Below are positions 50,726-59,367 of a DNA stretch of 64,000 bases, in pieces. The position numbers were made by a program, and so were the translations under genes. The first letter of the stretch is position 1. Each line of letters begins with the position of its first letter. Origin of the DNA: RYN-230 sp963851025 (GTDB lineage Bacteria > Actinomycetota > Actinomycetes > Streptosporangiales > Streptosporangiaceae); NCBI GenBank assembly GCA_963851025.1, contig CAWKOA010000019.1:122775-186774 (forward strand). The letters are read 5' to 3'. The notes under the pieces were generated by a model. It searched no databases, was not told where the DNA came from, and saw only the letters and a list, made by a program, of their open reading frames with translations.

Positions 50726-51933
50726 CCGAGGGCCAAACCGGGCCCGTCAGCGCGGACGGGCTCCGCGAGCGGGTCCGCGAGTTCCTGGCCGGCCACGACC
50801 CCGCGCGGCTGCCCCGGCTGGACTTCCTGCGCGCCCGCTTCGACGCCGGCCTGGCCGCCGTCCACTACCCGGCCGGGCTCGGCGGCCTCGGCCTGCCCCG
50901 GGCGCTCCAGGCCGTGGTCGAGGCCGAGTTCACGGCGGCCGGCGCGCCGGGCAACCAGCCCGAGCGGATCGGCATCGGGCTGGGCATGGCCGCGCCGACC
51001 ATCCTCGCCTTCGGCACACCGGAGCAGAAGGCCCGCTGGATCCGCCCGCTGTGGACCGGCGAGGAGGTCTGGTGCCAGCTGTTCAGCGAGCCGGGGGCCG
51101 GGTCCGACCTGGCCGGGCTGGCCACCCGGGCGGTCCGCGCCGGGGGGCCGGGCGAGGCGTGGGCGGTGAACGGCCAGAAGGTGTGGACGTCCATGGCCCA
51201 CCAGGCCCGCTGGGGCCTGCTCCTGGCCCGGACCGACCCGGACGTGCCCAAGCACGCCGGGCTGACCTACTTCGCCTGCGACATGACCGCCGACGGGGTG
51301 GAGGTCCGCCCGCTGCGCCAGCTCACCGGTGAGGCTGAGTTCAACGAGGTCTTCCTGACCGGGGCCGTCATCGGTGACGAGGACCGGATCGGCGCGGTCG
51401 GCGAGGGCTGGAAGGTGGCCCAGGGCACGCTGATGAACGAGCGGGTGTCCATCGGCGGCACCGCGCTGCCCCGCGAGGGCGGGATGATCGGCTCGGCCGC
51501 CCGGGCCTGGCGCGAGCACCCCGGACGGCGCACCCCCGGCCTGCACGACCGGATGCTGCGGCTGTGGGCTGACGCGGAGGTGGCCCGGCTGGCGTCGGAA
51601 CGGCTGCGCCAGCAGCTGGCCGTGGGCCATCCCGGCCCGGAAGGATCGGCGGCCAAGCTCGTGTTCGCCCGGCTCAACCAGGAGATCACCGCGCTCGAGG
51701 TGGAGATGGCCGGCGCCGACGGGCTCCGCTACGAGGACTGGTCCATGCGCAGGCCGGAGAGCGTCAGCTTCTACGGCCGTGACGCCGGGTACCGCTACCT
51801 GCGGTCGCGCGGCAACTCCATCGAGGGCGGCACGTCGGAGATCCTGCGCAACATCATCGCCGAGCGCGTCCTCGGCCTGCCGCCCGAGCCGCGCACGGAC
51901 ACCAAGGTGCCCTGGAAGGACCTCCCGCGATGA
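50719..51933 (+). CDS. Acyl-CoA dehydrogenase subunit (FadE-like, with IEGGTSEI motif)
   Basis: 404 aa from GTG 50719, overlapping the SDR stop by 7 nt. CQLFSEPGAGSDLAGLATRA, NGQKVWTSMAHQARWGLL and the late RGNSIEGGTSEILRNIIAER mark a complete ACAD with the FAD-ribityl/catalytic region. The overlapping next gene encodes a second ACAD lacking this late motif, the arrangement of heterotetrameric FadE pairs of actinomycete steroid and branched-lipid catabolism. Confidence 0.92.
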   Translation: MLTEGQTGPVSADGLRERVREFLAGHDPARLPRLDFLRARFDAGLAAVHYPAGLGGLGLPRALQAVVEAEFTAAGAPGNQPERIGIGLGMAAPTILAFGTPEQKARWIRPLWTGEEVWCQLFSEPGAGSDLAGLATRAVRAGGPGEAWAVNGQKVWTSMAHQARWGLLLARTDPDVPKHAGLTYFACDMTADGVEVRPLRQLTGEAEFNEVFLTGAVIGDEDRIGAVGEGWKVAQGTLMNERVSIGGTALPREGGMIGSAARAWREHPGRRTPGLHDRMLRLWADAEVARLASERLRQQLAVGHPGPEGSAAKLVFARLNQEITALEVEMAGADGLRYEDWSMRRPESVSFYGRDAGYRYLRSRGNSIEGGTSEILRNIIAERVLGLPPEPRTDTKVPWKDLPR

Positions 51934-53174
51934 CGAGTACGATCCAGCAGTCATCCGACGAAGGGCTGCCCAGCCTGCTGTACGGCGAGGCGGAAGAGGA
52001 GCTCCGCGCCGCGGTCCGGGATCTGCTCCAGGAGCGGGCCGCCTGGCCCGACGTGCTGGCCCGGACCGAGACCAGCGAGCCGTACGACACCGGGCTGTGG
52101 CAGGTGCTGGCGGCCGGGGTCGGCTGCGCCGGCCTGCTGATCCCGGAAAGCCACGGCGGGGCCGGGGCCAGCTACCGCGAGGCCGCGGTCGTCGCCGAGG
52201 AGACCGGCCGCGCCGCCGCCCCTGTCCCGTACCTGGGCAGCGCGGTGGTCGCGACGACCGCGGTGCTGTCCGTGGGCGACGCCGGGCTGCTGTCCGGGCT
52301 GGCCGCGGGTACCGTGACCGCGGCGCTGGCCATCCCCTTCGCCAGCCGGCCCGGTGATACGGGCCGGCCCGGCGGTGCCCCCGGCCAGAACGCCAGCCCG
52401 GCCGCGACCGTGCGGATCGCGCCCCCGAAGCCCGGCGACCCGGCGGGCCAGGCCCGGCTGACCGGCGTGGTCACCGGGGTGGCCGATGCGCTTCCCGCGT
52501 CCGTGCTGCTCGTCCCGGCCGACGGCGTGCCCGCCGCGCTCTACGCGGTGGAGGCCGGCGCGCCCGGGCTGACCGTCACCCCGGTGGTCTCGCTGGACCA
52601 GACCCGCCCGCTGGCCGACCTGACCCTGGACAGGGTGCCCGCCCGGCGGCTGGCCGCTGGCCCGGACGCGGACCGCGCGGTCGCCGCCGCGCTGGCCGCC
52701 GGGGCCGCGATGCTGGCCGCCGAGCAGCTCGGGGTGGCGGAACGCTGCCTGGAGATGACCGTCGCCTACCTGAAGGAGCGGTACCAGTTCGCCCGCCCGG
52801 TCGGCTCGTTCCAGGCGCTCAAGCACCGCGCCGCGGACCTGTGGGTGGCGATCAGCCAGGCCCGGGCCGCGAGCCGGTACGCGGCCGCCTGCCTGGCCGA
52901 CGGTGACGCGGACGCGCCGGTCGCGGTGGCCCTGGCCAAGGCGGCCTGCGGGGACGCCGCCACGCTGGCCGCACGGGAATGCGTCCAGCTGCACGGGGGC
53001 ATCGGCTTCACCTGGGAGCACCCCGCGCACCTGTACCTGAAGCGGGCCACCAGCTCGTCGATCGCGTTCGGCACCCCGGACTGGCACCGCGCCGCCCTGG
53101 CCAGCCTGGCCGCGCTGCCCCACGCCCCGGCGGCGGGCGGGCCGGCCCCGATGAAAGCGGCCGGGGCCCGGTGA
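51930..53174 (+). CDS. Acyl-CoA dehydrogenase, probable partner subunit
   Basis: 414 aa, ATG overlaps the previous stop (ATGA). N- and C-domains of an ACAD are recognisable (LLIPESHGGAGASYREAAVV, AAEQLGVAERCLEMTVAYLK, ERYQFARPVGSFQALKHRAA, VQLHGGIGFTWEHPAHLYLK), but the middle beta domain (~120-200) is poor in the usual FAD-contacting motifs and the IEGGT-type end is absent. This fits the non-catalytic or FAD-sharing half of an alpha2beta2 enzyme with the preceding gene. Confidence 0.9.
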   Translation: MTSTIQQSSDEGLPSLLYGEAEEELRAAVRDLLQERAAWPDVLARTETSEPYDTGLWQVLAAGVGCAGLLIPESHGGAGASYREAAVVAEETGRAAAPVPYLGSAVVATTAVLSVGDAGLLSGLAAGTVTAALAIPFASRPGDTGRPGGAPGQNASPAATVRIAPPKPGDPAGQARLTGVVTGVADALPASVLLVPADGVPAALYAVEAGAPGLTVTPVVSLDQTRPLADLTLDRVPARRLAAGPDADRAVAAALAAGAAMLAAEQLGVAERCLEMTVAYLKERYQFARPVGSFQALKHRAADLWVAISQARAASRYAAACLADGDADAPVAVALAKAACGDAATLAARECVQLHGGIGFTWEHPAHLYLKRATSSSIAFGTPDWHRAALASLAALPHAPAAGGPAPMKAAGAR

Positions 53175-53361
53175 GCGCCGTCCGGTACCGGCTAGCGAGC
53201 CCGGGCCGTCAGGCCCGGGCGAGTGGTCGGTGTGTGGTTTTGCCGGGCGGCGCGAACCTTCTGGCAGGCAGGGTGAGCGCCGTCCGGTACCGGCTAGCGA
53301 GCCCGGGCCGTCAGGCCCGGGCGAGTGGTCGGTGTGTGGTTTTGCCGGGCGGCGCGAACCT
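53170..53361 (+). repeat. 90-bp tandem duplication with a hairpin in each copy
   Basis: 53170-53259 and 53272-53361 are identical over 90 nt, spaced by 12 nt. Each contains GCCCGGGCC-GTCA-GGCCCGGGC (53199-53220 and 53301-53322). The first copy includes the stop of the dehydrogenase gene; the second ends 12 nt before the next start. Confidence 0.95.
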
Positions 53362-53373
53362 CAAGGGAAAGCA

Positions 53374-54156
53374 ATGAGGTCCGTGGCCGGCGCCGGGGTC
53401 GTGATCACCGGCGCCGGCAGCGGCATAGGCGCCGCGCTGGCCCGGCGGTTCGCCGCCGAGGGGGCCCGGGTGGTGATCAACGACATCGACGCGGACGCCG
53501 CGCGCGAGGTGGCCAAGTCCTGCGGCGGCGAGGCGCTGCCCGGGGACGCGGCCAGCGAGGACGGGGTGGCCACCCTGATCAGCGGCGCGGCCGACCTGCT
53601 GGACGGCATCGACCTGTTCTGCGCCAACGCGGGGATCGCCCGGCCGGGCGGCGCGGACGCGGCCGAGCCGGACTGGGACGCCTCCTGGCAGGTCAACGTC
53701 ATGGCCCACGTCCGGGCCGCCCGGCTGCTGACCGGCCCGTGGCTGGAGCAGGGCCGGGGGCACCTGATCTGCACGGTGTCGGCGGCCGGGCTGCTGACCA
53801 TGCTGGGCTCGGCGCCGTACTCGGTGACCAAGCACGCCGCGCTGGCCTTCGCGGAGTGGATGTCGGCCACCTACGCCCACCGCGGCATCACCGTGCAGGC
53901 CCTGTGCCCGCAGGGCGTCCGGACCCCGCTGTACGAGTCGTCCGGCCCCATCGGCCACGCGCTGATGGATGCGTCGGCCATCACGCCGGACGCCGCGGCC
54001 AGCGCGGTCATCGAGGGCATCGCGGACGGCCGGTTCCTGATCCTGCCCCACCCTGAGGTCTCCGTCATGTACTCGCGCCGGGCGGCCGATCCTGACCGCT
54101 GGCTGAACGGCATGAACCGGCTCCAGCAGCAGGTTGAGAAGCTTCCTGACCAGTAA
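53374..54156 (+). CDS. SDR-family oxidoreductase
   Basis: 260 aa from ATG 53374 (AAGGGA upstream). NAD(P) motif ITGAGSGIGAALARRFAAEG, Asp at IDADAA suggesting NAD preference, CANAGIA for NNAG, and catalytic Ser...SVTKHAALAF (Tyr-x3-Lys as YSVTK). The C-terminal stretch GRFLILPHPEVSVMYSRRAA and DRWLNGMNRLQQQ matches SDRs found in actinomycete lipid-catabolic operons. Separated from the dehydrogenases by the duplicated hairpin. Confidence 0.92.
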   Translation: MRSVAGAGVVITGAGSGIGAALARRFAAEGARVVINDIDADAAREVAKSCGGEALPGDAASEDGVATLISGAADLLDGIDLFCANAGIARPGGADAAEPDWDASWQVNVMAHVRAARLLTGPWLEQGRGHLICTVSAAGLLTMLGSAPYSVTKHAALAFAEWMSATYAHRGITVQALCPQGVRTPLYESSGPIGHALMDASAITPDAAASAVIEGIADGRFLILPHPEVSVMYSRRAADPDRWLNGMNRLQQQVEKLPDQ

Positions 54157-54192
54157 CCCCCCCGGATTTCCGGTTTGCGGCATGCTGTCCGC

Positions 54193-54771
54193 ATGAAACC
54201 GGCTGCCACGGGGATGCTGCACCATCTCGAGCTCTGGGTGCCCGACCTCGGCCGGGCCGAGCACACCTGGGGATGGCTGCTGGACGCACTCGGCTACGAG
54301 CTGTATCAGCAGTGGCCAGAAGGGGTGAGCTGGCGGTGCGGTGAGCTCTACATCGTGCTCGAGCAGTCACCGGCGCGCAGCGCGTTCCGGCACGACCGGC
54401 ACCGCCCCGGCCTGAACCACCTGGCGTTCCACGTGTCCGACCGGGCCACCGTGGACCGGATGGTGGGGGAGGCGCTGCTGCACGGCTGGCGGCTGCTGTT
54501 CGCGGACCGCCACCCCTACGCCGGGGGCGAGCAGCACTACGCCGCCTACCTGGAGGACCGCGACGGCTACGAGGTCGAGCTGGTGGCCCCGCCCCCGCGG
54601 CACGGGGCCAGCGTCGCCGAGAGCGCGCAGCGCGCCGACCAGGCGGAGGGCACGCACCCGGCGGAGGGCGCGCACCGCGCCGGCCCGGGCGACGAGGCGT
54701 ACCGCGCGGAACCGGCCGAGATCGCCTACCCCCCGGGCCCGGACGACCCGGCGGCCGGCTGGATCAGCTGA
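54193..54771 (+). CDS. VOC-family protein with acidic C-terminal tail
   Basis: 192 aa from ATG 54193. N-terminal ~135 residues are a compact glyoxalase/VOC domain (LHHLELWVPDLGRAEHTWGW, GLNHLAFHVSDRATVDRMV, YAAYLEDRDGYEVELVAPPP) with the metal-type His and Glu residues. The remaining ~57 residues are an Ala/Glu/Gly/Pro-rich tail with a repeated (A)EGAHRA-like unit. Last gene of the catabolic unit; a strong hairpin follows. Confidence 0.87.
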   Translation: MKPAATGMLHHLELWVPDLGRAEHTWGWLLDALGYELYQQWPEGVSWRCGELYIVLEQSPARSAFRHDRHRPGLNHLAFHVSDRATVDRMVGEALLHGWRLLFADRHPYAGGEQHYAAYLEDRDGYEVELVAPPPRHGASVAESAQRADQAEGTHPAEGAHRAGPGDEAYRAEPAEIAYPPGPDDPAAGWIS

Positions 54772-54798
54772 GCCGCGGTACCCGGCCTGGGCTGGCTG

Positions 54799-54831
54799 AC
54801 CTGGGCGGGACGGATCGCGTCCCGCCCAGGT
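54799..54831. terminator. 14-bp hairpin terminator between convergent operons
   Basis: ACCTGGGCGGGACG and CGTCCCGCCCAGGT around GATCG. Lies between the VOC gene and the convergent GH3 gene. Confidence 0.85.
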
Positions 54832-54885
54832 CGGGCGGCCCGCCCGGCCCTCCCGGGCTGGCCGCGTCTGTGGGATGCCCGCCGG

Positions 54886-57423
54886 TCAGCCGACGGCCAC
54901 CGCGGTGCTCAGCCGGTGGTCCCGCGAGGACCGGCCGACCGTGATGGTGAACTCGCCGGGCGGCCAGGTCCACCGGGCCGCCCGCTCGTCGTAGCGGGCG
55001 AACACCCGGGCCGGGATGGTGAGCGTCACCTGCGCGGTCTCGCCGGGGGCCGCGGCCGCTGAGGCGAACGCGCCGAGCACCTGCACCGGCCGTCCCGGCG
55101 CCGCGGGACCAGCCACGTACGCCTGCACCACCTCGCGCCCGGGGCGCTCGCCGGTGTTGCGCACCGTGACCTCGATCGTGAGGTCGGCCCCGGCGGCCAG
55201 GACGAGGGCTCCGGCCGTCAGCGACTCGTAGGCCCAGCTGGTGTAGCCCAGCCCATGCCCGAACGGGAACAGCGGCGCGGTCCCGGCCGCGTCGTAGCCC
55301 CGGTACCCGACGAGCAGGCCCTCGTCGTAGCCGAGCCGCCCGTCCCCGGGCTCGGCCCGCAGCACCGGGCAGTCGGCCTCGCGGACCGGCATGGTCACCG
55401 GGAGCCGCCCGCCCGGCTCGGCCCGGCCGAGCAGGATGTCGGCCAGGGCCTCGCCCATGGCCTGGCCGGGCAGCCACGCGTAGAGCACCGCGGCCACCCG
55501 GCCCGCCCAGGGCATGAGCACCGGCATCCCGGCGTTCACCACCACGACGGTGCGGGGATTGGCCGCGCTCACCCGCTCGATGAGCTCGTCCTGGCGGCCG
55601 GGCAGGCGCAGGGTCTCCCGGTCGAATCCCTCGCTCTCCGTCGTCTCGGCCGAGCCGGCCACGATCACGGCCACGTCCGCCGCGGCCGCCGCGCGGACCG
55701 CCTCGTCCAGCGCCGCGTCCTCGTCAGGGGACGCCACGATGCCGAGCCGCACGGCCAGCGGGCCCTCGGCGTCCGCCGACGGCCGGAAGTCCAGCCGGAC
55801 CGCCGTCTCCTGCCCGGCGGTCAGCTGGACCGTGCCCATGACCTGGCCCGGCCGGGTCATGGTCTCGACCGGGTCCGCGGGGACGGGGGTTTCCTCGTCG
55901 GCGATCATCGCGCCGTCCACGGCCAGCCGCAGCCGTCCCACCCCGGCCGCGCCGACCGTGTGCGGGCCGGAGGTCTCGGCGCGGAACGTGGTCAGCACCG
56001 TCACGGAGCCGCTCTCGCCCCAGCCGATGCCGGGCGGCAGCCCGTCATCGCCCCACCAGGCGAACACGGTGGACTGGCGGTGCTCGGAGCCGAGCAGGCC
56101 GCCGGCGGCGTCGCGGTATTCGACCCGGACCCCCGGGTCACCCGAGACCGGGTCGCGCAGCGTGCGCGACGGCGGTTCCGGGACCATCTCCCAGGTCTGG
56201 CAGCCGGCCGCCACGGTGACCTCCGCCTGCCCGGCCAGGGCCTCGCGGAGCGCGTCCGCCGGGGTGGACAGGCCACCCGGCATGACCGCCGCGCTGCCGC
56301 CGCCCTGGATGACCGGGTGTACCGCGTTGGGCCCGAGCACGGCCACGGTCCGGAGAGTGGCCGGGTCGAGGGGGAGCGCCCGGTCCTCGTTCCGCAGCAG
56401 GACGTGGGACGCGGCCGCGGCCCGGCGCAGCAGGGCACGTTCTACCGGGGCCGGGTTCGCCGGGGCCGGTATCCCGTCCAGGCCAGCCCCATCGAGGTCA
56501 GCTCCGTCCAGGCTGGCCCCGTCCAGGCTGGCCCCGTCCAGGCTGGGCCCGGCCAGCGCCCCCACCTGGCGGGCCAGCCGGAGCAGCCGCAGCACCTTGT
56601 CGTCGATCACCTCTTCGGCGACCGCGCCGCTGCGGACCGCCTCGACCAGGGCCGCGCCCCAGGGCCCGCGCGGACCCGGCATGGCCAGGTCCAGGCCCGC
56701 CTGGGCCGTGGGCACGGTGCTGCGGGCGGCGCTCCAGTCCGACACCACCACGCCGGTGAAGCCCCACTCGCCCTTGAGCACGTCACGCAGCAGGCCCTGG
56801 TGCTCGGTCATCAGCGCGCCGTTGACCGAGTTGTAGGCGGCCATCACCATGACCGCGCCGGCCTCCCGGACGCAGGCCTCGAACGGCACCAGGTACAGCT
56901 CACGCAGCACCGATTCGGCGATCCGCGCGTCGTAGGTCCAGCGCTCGGTCTCCGAGTCGTTGCCCACGTAGTGCTTCACCGCCGCGCCCACCCCGGCGGA
57001 CTGGAGGCCGGCCACGTAGCCGGCCGCGATCCGGGCGGACAGCACCGGGTCCTCGGAGAAGCACTCGAACCCCCGCCCGCCGAGCGGGGTCCGCATCAGG
57101 TTGATCGTCGGGGCCAGCACCACGTCGATGCCCTTGCCCCGCGCCTCGGCGCCGAGGGCGGCAGCGAGCTCGCGGACGAGCTCGCTGTCCCAGGTGGCGC
57201 CGAGGGCGGAGGGGCAGGGCAGGCTGGCCGAGGGATTCCGGTCATCCTTGGTGACGCCGCGGACTCCGGCCGGGCCGTCCGACATGACGATCGGCCGGAG
57301 TCCGAGGGTGTCGTCGCCGTAGGTGCGCCAGCTGTCCGCTCCGGTCAGCAGGCGCACCTTCGCCTCGACAGGGAGCGCAGCCACGCGGCTGCGCTCCTCC
57401 GTCGCCTCTGTGGAAGTTGTCAT
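54886..57423 (-). CDS. GH3 beta-glucosidase with PA14 and fibronectin-III-like domains
   Basis: 845 aa from ATG 57423 (AAGGA upstream). The barrel has KGIDVVLAPTINLMRTPLGG, KHYVGNDSETERW and the nucleophile in VVVSDWSAARS; the alpha/beta-sandwich follows, interrupted by a PA14 insert (VTVLTTFRAETSGPHTVGAA), and the C-terminal FnIII-like domain ends VFARYDERAARWTWPPGEFT. No signal peptide, so cytoplasmic, cleaving imported beta-glucosides. It carries a linker of five SLDGA-type repeats (~305-330). Last gene of the sugar operon. Confidence 0.93.
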   Translation of the reverse strand: MTTSTEATEERSRVAALPVEAKVRLLTGADSWRTYGDDTLGLRPIVMSDGPAGVRGVTKDDRNPSASLPCPSALGATWDSELVRELAAALGAEARGKGIDVVLAPTINLMRTPLGGRGFECFSEDPVLSARIAAGYVAGLQSAGVGAAVKHYVGNDSETERWTYDARIAESVLRELYLVPFEACVREAGAVMVMAAYNSVNGALMTEHQGLLRDVLKGEWGFTGVVVSDWSAARSTVPTAQAGLDLAMPGPRGPWGAALVEAVRSGAVAEEVIDDKVLRLLRLARQVGALAGPSLDGASLDGASLDGADLDGAGLDGIPAPANPAPVERALLRRAAAASHVLLRNEDRALPLDPATLRTVAVLGPNAVHPVIQGGGSAAVMPGGLSTPADALREALAGQAEVTVAAGCQTWEMVPEPPSRTLRDPVSGDPGVRVEYRDAAGGLLGSEHRQSTVFAWWGDDGLPPGIGWGESGSVTVLTTFRAETSGPHTVGAAGVGRLRLAVDGAMIADEETPVPADPVETMTRPGQVMGTVQLTAGQETAVRLDFRPSADAEGPLAVRLGIVASPDEDAALDEAVRAAAAADVAVIVAGSAETTESEGFDRETLRLPGRQDELIERVSAANPRTVVVVNAGMPVLMPWAGRVAAVLYAWLPGQAMGEALADILLGRAEPGGRLPVTMPVREADCPVLRAEPGDGRLGYDEGLLVGYRGYDAAGTAPLFPFGHGLGYTSWAYESLTAGALVLAAGADLTIEVTVRNTGERPGREVVQAYVAGPAAPGRPVQVLGAFASAAAAPGETAQVTLTIPARVFARYDERAARWTWPPGEFTITVGRSSRDHRLSTAVAVG
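56476..56550 (-). repeat. Five 15-nt tandem repeats in the GH3 gene
   Basis: Units at 56476, 56491, 56506, 56521 and 56536; the third and fourth are identical. They encode the (S/A/G)LDG(A) linker repeats. Confidence 0.9.
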
Positions 57424-57451
57424 CAAGTTCCTTGCGTCGCGTCCTGAACGG

Positions 57452-59143
57452 TCAGGACTTCGGCGTGAGGTGCAGGATGGTGTCTTCGATGTACGGCGTG
57501 TTGGGAACCGGGTTCATGTACGGGTTGCTGGCCGTCGGCCACCCCGTGTAGTTCCGGGTCGAGACCTCCGCCCACGCCCCGCCGTTGAGCAGCGGAACCA
57601 CGGGCACCTCGGTGGTCATGATGTTCTCCAGCTTCGTGATGGCCGCCTTCTGGGTGGCCGGGTCGCCGGAGCCGGCGAACTGCTGCAGCGCGGCCTGGGC
57701 CGCCGGGTTCGAGTACCGCCCGAAGTCGCCTGCGGCCGGCTTGCCGATCGGCGCGGCCAGCGAGCTGTCCAGCCAGCTGTCGTAGATGAAGTAGGGGTTC
57801 GGGCCCTGGTTGCTCCAGTGCAGGGTGGCGTCGAACGTGCCGTTCGCGACGTTGCCCGCCCACACGGTCGGGTTGCCGATGCCATCCACGGAGGTGTCGA
57901 AGCCCAGGGCGTTCAGCTGGTGGGAGATGATCTGGTCGTCGGTGTAGTAGTCGCTGTAGGGGACCGGGTCCTGGATGGCGAACTTGATCGTCTTCCCGTT
58001 CTTCATCCACTTGCCGCCCGACTTGGCGTAGCCGTCGGCCTTGAGGATCGAGGTCACCTTGCCCGGGTCACCCGCGGCCGGGAGGTTGTTGGCCAGCGAC
58101 GCGTCCAGGTACGACTGGTGATTGGGGAGCAGCAGCCCGCTGGTCGAGTTGACCGGCGGCTCGTAGCCCGTCTCACCCTGGACGTTGAGCTGCGACCGGT
58201 TGATGCCATAGCTGATCGCCTGGCGTACCGCCGGGTCGTTCAGCGGGGCCTTCGTGGTGTTCAGGAACATGCTCACCACGTTGTTGGCGCTGAAGTAGGG
58301 CTGGCTGCTCAGCCAGGTGTGGTTGTCCGGGCTCTTGGCCAGGAAGTTCGACTGGATGTTGGCGATGTAGTTGCCCGCGAAGTCGATCTGGCCCTGGGAC
58401 ACCGGCGGGACCAGGTTGGCGTTGGTGTTGTAGCCGGGGAAGTCGATCTCCGGCACGTGCACCTTCGACTTGTTCCAGTAGAGCGGGTTCTGCTTCAGCG
58501 TGTAGCCCTGCGGCGAGAACTTGTCCAGCATGTACGGGCCGGTGCCGACGGGCTTGGCGTCCGCGAACGTGGCCGGGTCGCTGACCGACGACCAGATGTG
58601 CTGCGGCACCATGTAGACCTGCCCGATCAGGAACAGGTTGGCGTACTGCGGGTTCTTGAAGTTGAGCACGGCCTGGGTCGCGCTGGGCGCGCTGGCGCTG
58701 GTCACGACCGGGGCACCGTTGGTGTTCAGCTTCGGGTTGCTCTTGAGCATGTTGAACGTGAAGGCCACGTCGGCGGCGCTGAACGGCTTGCCGTCGTTCC
58801 ACTTCACGCCCTGGCGGATGGTCAGCGTGAGCGTCTTGCCCGCGTTGGACCAGCTGTCGCCGGTGGCCAGCATGGGGATAGGCGCCGCGGCGGAATTGAG
58901 CGTGTTGAAGATGAACAGCGGCTCGTTGTACAGCGCGACCGCGTTCGTGAGGTACCCCGTCGCCGTCAGCGAGAACGGGTTGAACGTGTCGGTCATCGGG
59001 GAGAGCGGCGTGCTCTCGACGACCAGGGTCTTGCCGGTGGCCGTGGTCTTGCTGCCACCACCAGAGGAACTGCTGCCGCAGGCGGCGATGCCCATGCTCA
59101 GGGCGCTGGCCACGGCCAGGGTTGCGAGAACCTTATGCCTCAT
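57452..59143 (-). CDS. ABC transporter substrate-binding lipoprotein (family 5)
   Basis: 563 aa. Signal peptide and lipobox GIAAC give a membrane-anchored receptor, followed by a Gly/Ser linker. SBP_bac_5 motifs: LTIRQGVKWNDGKPFSAADV, GTGPYMLDKFSPQGYTL and PAVRQAISYGINRSQLNVQG. This class binds peptides but also oligosaccharides; the neighbouring GH3 gene and LacI regulator favour cellobiose-like or other beta-glucan sugars. Lies 28 nt before the GH3 gene and 224 nt after the last ATPase gene. Confidence 0.93.
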   Translation of the reverse strand: MRHKVLATLAVASALSMGIAACGSSSSGGGSKTTATGKTLVVESTPLSPMTDTFNPFSLTATGYLTNAVALYNEPLFIFNTLNSAAAPIPMLATGDSWSNAGKTLTLTIRQGVKWNDGKPFSAADVAFTFNMLKSNPKLNTNGAPVVTSASAPSATQAVLNFKNPQYANLFLIGQVYMVPQHIWSSVSDPATFADAKPVGTGPYMLDKFSPQGYTLKQNPLYWNKSKVHVPEIDFPGYNTNANLVPPVSQGQIDFAGNYIANIQSNFLAKSPDNHTWLSSQPYFSANNVVSMFLNTTKAPLNDPAVRQAISYGINRSQLNVQGETGYEPPVNSTSGLLLPNHQSYLDASLANNLPAAGDPGKVTSILKADGYAKSGGKWMKNGKTIKFAIQDPVPYSDYYTDDQIISHQLNALGFDTSVDGIGNPTVWAGNVANGTFDATLHWSNQGPNPYFIYDSWLDSSLAAPIGKPAAGDFGRYSNPAAQAALQQFAGSGDPATQKAAITKLENIMTTEVPVVPLLNGGAWAEVSTRNYTGWPTASNPYMNPVPNTPYIEDTILHLTPKS

Positions 59144-59163
59144 TGCTTAAACTCCGTTGTGCC

Positions 59164-59330
59164 CGGCCGGCTCATCGCCGGCCTGTTGTGAGCGACCGTG
59201 TCGGGGTCTGTTATCGGTGGGGCGGGGCGGGTCGGCCGGGTCGTGTGTGCCCGCATGCCCGTTCCGCCTGTTACCGGGGTGTGCACGGTGTGCCGTGCAC
59301 GGTCTCTGCGGCGCGCCGGGTGAGGCGCGC
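59164..59330. other. Hairpin-rich gap between ATPase and receptor genes
   Basis: Three inverted repeats: a GGCCGGC/GCCGGCC pair near 59165-59183, GTGCACGG-TGTG-CCGTGCAC at 59281-59300, and GCGCGCC-GGGTGA-GGCGCGC at 59311-59330. They may adjust the level of receptor mRNA relative to the membrane genes or hold an operator. Confidence 0.5.
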
Positions 59331-59367
59331 TGGTGTGGTGAGACTGGCTAGGCGGTATCCCGGTTCA

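Noticed and set aside
55255..57447. Long + strand open frame opposite the GH3 gene
   Set aside because: Arg/Gly/Ala/His-rich shadow of a well-supported gene; no motif and expected in GC-rich DNA. The same applies to 3216-5138 (-), 46918-48504 (-), 48658-50304 (-) and 57323-59191 (+).
59144..59367. Small gene between the ATPase and receptor genes
   Set aside because: Only short frames without ribosome sites; the region is better explained by hairpins.
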